From: Nymphaea colorata
Lineage: Eukaryota; Streptophyta; Magnoliopsida; Nymphaeales; Nymphaeaceae
Direction: 5' to 3'
DNA: 64,000 bases
Assembly (NCBI RefSeq): GCF_008831285.2
Contig: NC_045145.1
Span: 21,840,040-21,904,039 of the forward strand
Shown here: positions 56,539 to 64,000 of the stretch, in pieces
Numbering within the stretch: the stretch's first letter is position 1
Layout: each line of letters starts with the position of its first letter
The notes under the pieces: generated by a model
What the model saw: only the letters and a program-made list of their open reading frames with translations
Databases searched by the model: none
Told to the model about the DNA's origin: nothing
Made by a program: the position numbers and the translations under genes

Positions 56539-57979
56539 ACACGTTGGCTCCATAAAATGCCAAAACATCTTGACCTCATTCAACCTGCCTTCAACAAATC
56601 TCTCTATGTATCTCTCTTTCTCCACACCTAAACCGATCACTTTCCTGGTTCTAGAGTGCAGGCCTTGGGGTGTGCATATAATTGCTTGTTATATCACCTG
56701 CTCTCCTTCTTCTACCTTCACAATCTTGGAGCAATCAATACTTGGTTTCATTGCTCATTAGTATTTACAATGGAGTAGATTTACCAAATATTAGGTAAAC
56801 AGATGAGTGTGGGTTCGTGGTTGCGATTTGTGTGAACAAGCTTCTGATTCACGTTGACAGATCATGAATTGAGATCTCTCCCTCCCTCTATTCTACTAGT
56901 CCATAGAAAATTAGCCTCAATCAAATTGTTCGGGTTGGCCAAGAAATAGAAAAAACTGAACAGGTGGTTTTTCAAAATTTGGTGGAGATACTCCAAGGAG
57001 GTCAAAACCCTGCCTTTACCCTCAGGGTTTAGGGTTTATTTGGACCAACGTAATCTTTTGTTTACTCCTTTAAACTTGAAAGTAGCGTCTACCACTGTTT
57101 GCAACCAGATGAACAGTGCTTACAAGAATGAAACTAATGACTGAGCATGGTAGACACTTGAACAGTTGCCCAAACTCCCATGCACTGCATGGTGAGATCA
57201 AGACATCAAAGCAACTTCATGTTTGCGATTAGATTGATCTCAAATCTTCAACAAATTAATAGCAATTCATCCAAATGAAGCCATGACTTATGTCTTTCCT
57301 AATTTCGTGCCAAAATATATTGACCAGAGGCAGAGCTGCTTATTGGCTGGTATGGGCAATTACCCACATCAGCCCAACAAAAATCTTATTTTAGCATCCC
57401 AAGATTTGTCATGACTCAAAAATGACTTACTATGTCCACACCAAACTTATATTGCCAATTCAAGTGCTCATTAGTAAAAAAAAAAATCCTGGCTTCGCAA
57501 GTGCCTTGGCTCCTCCCAAGGTTTTAAAAAACAAAAGTTTACCTCTTAAGGCCTAGAGAAATTTTAATTTGGCCCATACAAAAATCTCAAAAAATGTAAT
57601 TCGCCCTTGTAAAAAACTTAAATGTCAAAAATTTTATTTAGTCATACTATTTATCACCTTCAGCCCCTAAGAAAAAGAATCCTAAATCCACACCAGCTAA
57701 CGGTTTTCCTTAGTATCACTGGCACCAATGACCCCCCCATACATATATGCTCAACTAAAACCATGGCCATAAGTTGAATGCTTCTTTTACGGTGAATAAA
57801 CCTAATATTTCTTACAGCAAAATGCGACCACCTCATTGAATTGAATATAATTAATTGTAATGCCGTCAAAAGGAAGCAGTTGCATGGTCAATATATATGT
57901 CTGCTAAAGTTGGTCTAATGTGCTATAGTTAATGCATGGAATGCAAGGACTTCCTAGATTCTCTACGTATAGGTCTTCC

Positions 57980-57980
57980 G

Positions 57981-58057
<77 letters not shown>
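57980..58057. repeat. (AT)n microsatellite
   Basis: About 39 uninterrupted TA units. Confidence 0.95.
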
Positions 58058-58060
<3 letters not shown>

Positions 58061-59529
58061 GGAGCAGGTTGCTCCAGATAACTAGGAAGCTAGCCGCATA
58101 AGGACTTCCTAACCATTTGTCTCAACTCTTATGTACTTACAAGAAGTTGACGGCTGCCGCCCGCCGTGAGAAACAATATATTCAAATCTGCCGAATGCAG
58201 GACTTGCCAATGGTTAAAAATCAGTCAGTGAAAGTGTATAAACCCTTGTCAAAATCACTATGAACCAGTTATGTACCATAAACCATCGTTAGTATGTCTA
58301 TTAGTATGTCTATAGCCATCGACCTGGTTTTAATGATAATCTTTAAATTTTAGCCATCTTAGAGTATCTACATTCTAGAAATTTGAATTCGCCACACGAT
58401 CCACCAATATATATTGAAAATAATGATAATGCTCTATTGGCAACAACCCTTTAATCTAGTAGAGATGATATCGTTTGCTTAGACAAAAAGATCATCTACG
58501 TCGACCTTTTCAATAGAGAGAGGGAGATAGAAAGAAAGCCAACGAAGTTTAGACTTTAAATGTCCCGTGAAAGAGAGGTCAACTCATATGTAAATTATTC
58601 ATCTAGCTAGTGTGTGTGAGTATATATACATATATATTTTTTATTTATTTGTGCTTTTAATAAATTAAACTGATACATGTTCGTTTGAGCTTTTATTTTA
58701 TGTATTTTTCAGATTTACTTTTCATAACAACTAAAAAGTTCGGTACACGTTAGGTTAGTAATCCAAAAAATAAACTATCTCTACGAACCAACCCCAACTT
58801 TGATCACACTTGTCGGACTAGAATCATAATAAAAGCATCAAAATTTGAAAAAAGAAATACAAAAAGTCTCAAAATGTTTAACGAATCACTATTCAAGTTT
58901 CAAAAGTTAATAGTTAGACTTTTGAGAGACATTAGCAAAGAGAAATCTACTAATAGAAAACAGTAGTTATTAATATAAGATGACGAAAATACTAATACTC
59001 CAAAAAACGCAAAAATATCTTTCATAAACCAAAATAGGGTTGGTTCTTAACCAGAGGTGTTTTTGTCATTTTAATCATAAACCGATGTTTCCTGTCAGTG
59101 GGCGCTATTTGAGACTTTTTATCAAAGTTTTGCTCCTTTCGTTAACTTTTAAAGATTAGGTATTTGTTAAATCTTGGCTTTTTCAGAAAAATTCAAGTAT
59201 GCAACATGCAAGTAAGTTTAGAGTGCTTTCAGAACGAAGTTATTTGGACAACCGTCCCGAATAACTCTACTACTTTATATGCTCATTATTTCATAAATTC
59301 AATCATATATGGATGCAATTGCGTGTCAAAATATTTGTTAAGTACTTTTTTCAGAACACAGAGCGAGTTCTTCAAGCTGAGCTTAGCCAAAGTATTCTTT
59401 TGGTCGACATCTAAAACCATAAACGGATAGATTTTCAAAAGTTATATTTAAACAATTAGTGTGCCATCTAGACTTTATATTTTTAGAAGGCACAAATATA
59501 TAATTTTCGATCTGTGTGTATTTCAATGG

Positions 59530-59790
59530 TTGCATAATGAGTCCAGCCAGCTCCAGCTCAACTCGAACTTGCTTATTTAAACTCGACTTGAACTCAACTT
59601 GTTTATAAATGAGTCGAGCTCAAGTTCAAATGTGTTGAAAAAGTTAAATGAGTGAAGTTCGAGGTTGATATTATATTGTTGAGTGGAGATCGAGCTTATT
59701 TTATTGAACTCGACTCGAGTTCAAGATTGGGTTTTTCGAGTTGAGTTGAGTTCAACCTGGGCCAACTCAAGCTCCATTTAACTCGTCTGC
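59530..59790. repeat. Degenerate GAGCTCGA-type repeat (third locus)
   Basis: Words such as CAGCTCAACTCGAACTTG, GAGTCGAGCTCAAGTTCAAA and GAACTCGACTCGAGTTC recur imperfectly. The block GAGCTCAAGTTCAAATGTGT matches the EDS1-A intron repeat (near 521) closely, so these are copies of one dispersed family. Confidence 0.6.
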
Positions 59791-59885
59791 AGCTTTATGC
59801 GTGTCTTTATATATATAAGTAAACTGATGCATTAATAGATTTTACACTCCATGGGCGTTAGTAATAATTCTTTTACTTATGGATA

Positions 59886-60213
59886 AGCCCCGGCATTGGA
59901 CCGAGTACCTGACGAGTACTTGGTACCCTGCCTCACTCGGGTCAGTGCTCGAACCCGAAAAAAGGCACCCAACTGGCTCGATAAGTTATGAGGCAAGCCA
60001 GAGTGGGCCGGCCCTACTGACCGGTTTGACCTGATAAGATTTTTATTAATTTTTATATATAATTATAATATTTAATTATAAATAATTAAATTTTTATGTT
60101 ATTTTGTATTAAAAATATATTTTTTTATTTTAATCAAGTCGGTTTCGAATGTCGGATCGATTCGAGCCTGACTCGTATGAGCTGGGCGGAGCCGGGCCGG
60201 TGATGCCCAGGCT
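59886..60213. mobile_element. Candidate MITE with GC-rich ends and AT-rich core
   Basis: The left end begins AAGCCCCGGCATTGGACCG; the right end, read inverted, begins ATAGCCTGGGCATCACCGG. The ends match at about 11 of 14 positions in the core word AGCC..GGCAT. The interior is a 120-bp AT-only block between GC-rich shoulders rich in CGGGCC and CTCGGGTC. A target duplication is not clear. Confidence 0.35.
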
Positions 60214-60576
60214 ATGAATTTAAGAATTTACGTTTTAAAATGATCTCGTAGTCCTTGATATATCGACGATGGGGAGTATACATGTAACATATGCTTCGAG
60301 GAGATTGAATGAGGTTTGAAACACAGATGAAGGAAACATGCAGGTCCTGTCTAAGGGGGGAGCCTCTGGATAGATAAGGAGCGGAAGACTGCTTCGTTCA
60401 TTTGCGCAGCAGGCCGCTGCTAATTAGAAGCGTTCATCGAGCGCTCTGCAGTCCATGGTAAGGAATCTCTCCCTCTCTGTGGACTTAACCGCATATGAAT
60501 GTTCTTCACCAAGAAAACAGAGGACAACACAGAAGCTGTACGAAGATTATTATTTGAGTCCTTTTCGAGCTGACTC

Positions 60577-63500
60577 TGTTAGAATTGTTCACTCAAGCAT
60601 ACAAACATTTCAGATATGGGGGAGATGAGTTTTGGAGTAGACATTGAAAACCAAAATTCTATTTATTCAAATTTGCAAAGAGTGAACTCCTCAAATACTA
60701 TGAAGAAGAACGTGATGAAAGGAGAGAAAAAAAAGATGAGTGAGCCAACTTAATCATTCATTTCACATATGGTGAGGTATTTATACAACTTTACAAGCAT
60801 ATACAAATCCCATAAATTTTGGGATTGAGAGATCACAATCTTAGGAAAGAATATAATTTCTTTCCTGAAATTTCACCTTCTGATTTTCCTCTTTGATGTA
60901 TAGGAAAGATTTTCTTGATTCCTGAAAATCAGCAAACTGATTTTCCTCTCCAATACTCCCCCTCAAGTTGGTGTGTGCAAATCTGAAACACCCAACTTGA
61001 TTCTTAAAGTTTGAAAACTGTCTTTCCCCAATGGTTTAGTGAAAATATCAGCTAGTTGTAAACATGATGATACATGATGAGCCTGAATTATTCCTTGCTG
61101 AATTTTTTCTCTTACAAAGTGACAATCTAGCTCTATGTGTTTCGTTCTTTCATGAAAAACTGGATTTGCTGAAATATGCAGAGCAGCTTGATTGTCGCAA
61201 TATAAATTGACTGGTTTATCATGACTCCATCCTAAGTCATTCAATAAAGCTTTTAACCAAACAACTTCACAAATTGTCAAAGCCATTGCCCGGTATTCTG
61301 CTTCAGCAGATGATCTGGCAATAGTAGACTGCTTCTTTGATTTCCAAGAAATAGGACTATTCCCCAAGAACACAATATATCCACTAACTGATTTACGAGT
61401 GGTAGGACAACTAGCCCAATCTGAGTCACAATAGGCCCTCAATTGTTTTGCACTTGATGAAGATAAAAATATTCCTTTTGCTGGTGAAGTCTTCAAATAC
61501 TTCAATACTCTAAGTGCCGCTTCATAGTGTGTAGTCAGTGGCGATTGCATGAACTGACTGAGAACTTGGACTGAATACATTATATCTGGACGAGTAATGG
61601 TTAAATAGATCAAACGTCCAACTAACCTCTCGTATTTAGCTGGATCTTTCAATGGAATACTATCATTGGGAGTTAAACGCAATTTTTGCTCCATTGGAAA
61701 GTCTATAGGCTTGGCTCCTATCAAACCTGCATCATTCAAAATATCCACGATATATTTTCTTTGACTTAGAAATATTCCCGATGGCGCTCTTGCAACTTCT
61801 ATGCCAAGAAAATACTTAAGTATTCCCAAGTCCTTAATGTGAAATTTCGAATGTAAATATTGCTTAACTGAAGCAATTCCTGGTTCATCATTTCCTGCAA
61901 TGATAAGATCATCAACATAGACAAGAATAACAATAAATTGTTTTTCATGTTTCCTAGTAAAGAGAGTATTGTCAGCTGATGATTGAATGAAACCAGCGCC
62001 TTTGAGTGCAGATAATAGCTTGTGAAACCAGTTACGTGGTGCTTGCTTGAGTCCGTACAGAGACTTATGAAGGCGACATACTTTATTACTAGAATACTCC
62101 CCCTCACGCAAAAGGCCTGGAGGAATGGTCATGTATATTTCCTCATGTAATTCTCCATGTATGAATGCATTACTCACATCCATTTGATATAAATGCCATC
62201 TTTGAATAGAAGCAAGAGCAAGAAGTGTGCGCATGGTTGTTAACTTTGCAACCGGAGCAATTGTCTCATGATAATCAAGACCCTCTAGTTGAGTGTATCC
62301 TTTAGCAACAAGTCTGGCTTTGTAGCGTTTAATACTTCCATCTGAACGCCGTTTTATCTTATAAACCCAACGACAACCAATGGGATTTTTGTGTGGAGGC
62401 AAAGTAGTAATAGACCATGTACTGTTTTGTTCAAGAGCCTGAATCTCATCAGCCATAGCACTTCACCAATGTTGATACTTAACCGCTTCCGCATACGAGC
62501 TAGGTTCAACATTACTCATGATAGAGGTTAAAAATGCATAATGAGATTTAGAGAATTTGTGAACAGGTAAATAATTGTGTATGGGATAACGTGTACCTGA
62601 GGATTGCTTAGTTGAAGTAGATTCCTTAGGCGGTGAGCTTATAACCATCACATTGGAACACACATAATCTTGAAAATAGGATGGTGAATGACGAGGACGA
62701 CTAGATTTCCGTAGAGCAAGTGCATCTGGAGGAGGTGGATCATCTGACATAGGTCGATGATCTGAAACTGACAGATTTTGGTCATTGTTGATGGAATCGG
62801 GAGGTTGAATAGGTGATAACGGGGAGGAATTTGCTGGAACACCATTCTCACACGATGACATATATTCCTTTCCAAGGTAATCTGGTTGAGGATGAGGTAA
62901 AACAACATTGTTCAAATCATTTGTATGGCATTGTTCGGTTAGAAATGGAAATTTATCCTCAAAAAAAGATATATCTCTGCTTTTAAAAATTTGTTTGGTA
63001 TCCAAATCATATACCTGATACCCTTTCTGATTATGAGGATATCCGACAAAAACACATTTTTGTGCACGTGATGAAAACTTATGCATGAGGTTTAAATTTT
63101 TGGCATAACACAAGCATCCAAAAACACGCAAATCTTCATAATTGGGCTTTTTATGAAAGAGAAGTTCAAACGGAGATTTGTTATTTAAAAGAGTTGATGG
63201 CATTCTATTAATTAAAAAGGTTGCTGTCAAAATACATTCACCCCAAAAAGTTACCGAGAGATTTGCTTGAAACCTAAGTGCTCGCGCCACCTCTAGTAGA
63301 TGGCGATGCTTCCTCTCAACACGTCCATTTTGTTGAGGAGTTCCAACACATGAGGTTTGATGTTCTATGCCATGCTCATGAAAATAGACTTGCATATTAT
63401 GAGTTGTAAATTCAGCACCATTATCACTCCGAACGCATTTCACATGAGTATTGAATTGAGTAAACACCATGACACAAAAACGAGTTAAACAAGAAAATGT

Positions 63501-64000
63501 TTCAGATTTGAACCTCATCAAGAAAACCCAAGTAGATCGTGTAAAATCATCTACGATAGTAAGGAAGTAATGTGCACCCGTGTGAGACGAATCCTCCCCA
63601 AATATCACAATGAATCAACCCGAACGGATCACTTGCTCTACTAGTACTAGTTGGAAAAGGTAAACGAGTGAATTTAGCTTTAAGACATGCATCACAAGGA
63701 GAATCATGCTTGGAAATAGAGATGTTTTCATTCAATGAAAAAGACTTATCAAATGAAGGATGTCCAAGTCTCATATGCTATATATGAGCTGTCTTATTAC
63801 TAGGAGAAGCAAACAAAGCATGAGAAGTAGTTGGAAGAAGAAGATGGTAAAGTCCACCGCTCAAGTTACCCACTCCAATCAGCTTCCTCGACAAAGGGTC
63901 CTGAAAAGCACAACAGGTTGGAAGAAAAACAGCAATACAATTAGTGGACTTAGTGAACTTTGGAACTGATAATAAATTGTATTTAAAATCAGGAATATAT
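60577..64000 (-). mobile_element. Ty1/Copia LTR retrotransposon, truncated by window edge, fossil
   Basis: Fossil Copia element on the - strand. Its 3' LTR is 60577-60955 (379 bp, TGTTAG-type outer end), preceded in element order by a polypurine tract at about 60956-60970. Going 5', the reverse transcriptase and RNase H part occupies about 60965-62450, with YVDD polymerase and YCDNQAALHI-type RNase H signatures. The integrase part lies at about 62470-63770, with DNGAEF and GTPQQNGRVERKH. This RT-after-integrase order defines Copia. Gag, protease and the other LTR lie beyond the window. It looks broken, with roughly two or three disabling changes in the visible part, yet most of the sequence is still readable, so it is fairly young. 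LTR divergence cannot be measured here. Confidence 0.9.

Larger units (their letters stand above)
56550..60570. other. Long AT-rich spacer
   Basis: Four kb without a recognised gene. It holds a long (AT)n tract (57980-58057), GAGCTCGA-type repeats (59530-59790), a candidate MITE (59886-60213) and, around 57320-57660, a block resembling the hAT MITE family of 9068-9262 (GAGGCAGAGCTGC on the left, CCTTGGCTCCTCCC and TTTGGCCC words to the right). Confidence 0.45.

Overview
This window is nuclear DNA from a flowering plant. The evidence is many-exon genes with GT-AG introns, three EDS1 immune-regulator genes, an organelle-targeted alanyl-tRNA synthetase, a DEL-type atypical E2F, a class III peroxidase, a Ty1/Copia element and AT-rich spacers with (AT)n and (CT)n tracts. 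I could not assign the species; the order is not one I recognise.

Layout. From 1 to 20,044 lie three EDS1 (lipase-like immune regulator) genes in direct tandem on the + strand: the 3' part of copy A (1-1605), then complete copies B (6846-11921, 630 aa) and C (14756-20044, 627 aa). B and C share exon structure, intron starts, promoter words and 3' UTRs, so they arose from a relatively recent duplication; A is more diverged. The spacers and introns hold a candidate solo LTR, a three-unit tandem repeat built round (CT)n(AT)n, a hAT-type MITE and degenerate GAGCTCGA-type repeats.

From 23,656 to 29,245 (+) lies a 10-exon SEC12/STL2P-like gene, the Sar1 exchange factor of the ER. Its first intron carries a 170-bp inverted repeat with one visible mismatch and a 28-bp loop, the most striking structure in the window. 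From 31,373 to 44,596 (+) lies a 13-exon alanyl-tRNA synthetase with an N-terminal transit peptide (990 aa). One of its introns carries an intact-looking MITE with 16-bp terminal inverted repeats and a target duplication.

From 44,597 to 49,043 I see no live gene, but there is a decayed coding-like stretch of unknown origin (about 46,030-47,040). On the - strand follow an 11-exon DEL/E2Fe-type gene (52,277-49,044, 412 aa, two winged-helix DNA-binding domains) and a 4-exon class III peroxidase (56,444-54,715, 322 aa). A pyrimidine-rich minisatellite inside a probable non-autonomous transposon separates them. The last 3.4 kb (60,577-64,000) is a Ty1/Copia retrotransposon on the - strand, cut by the window edge and apparently broken.

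The genes do not form one pathway. EDS1 copies act in immune signalling, STL2P in ER-to-Golgi traffic, AlaRS in organellar translation, DEL in cell-cycle/endoreduplication control and the peroxidase in the apoplast. All exon models were worked out by hand from splice sites and family similarity; every multi-exon model sums to a multiple of three.
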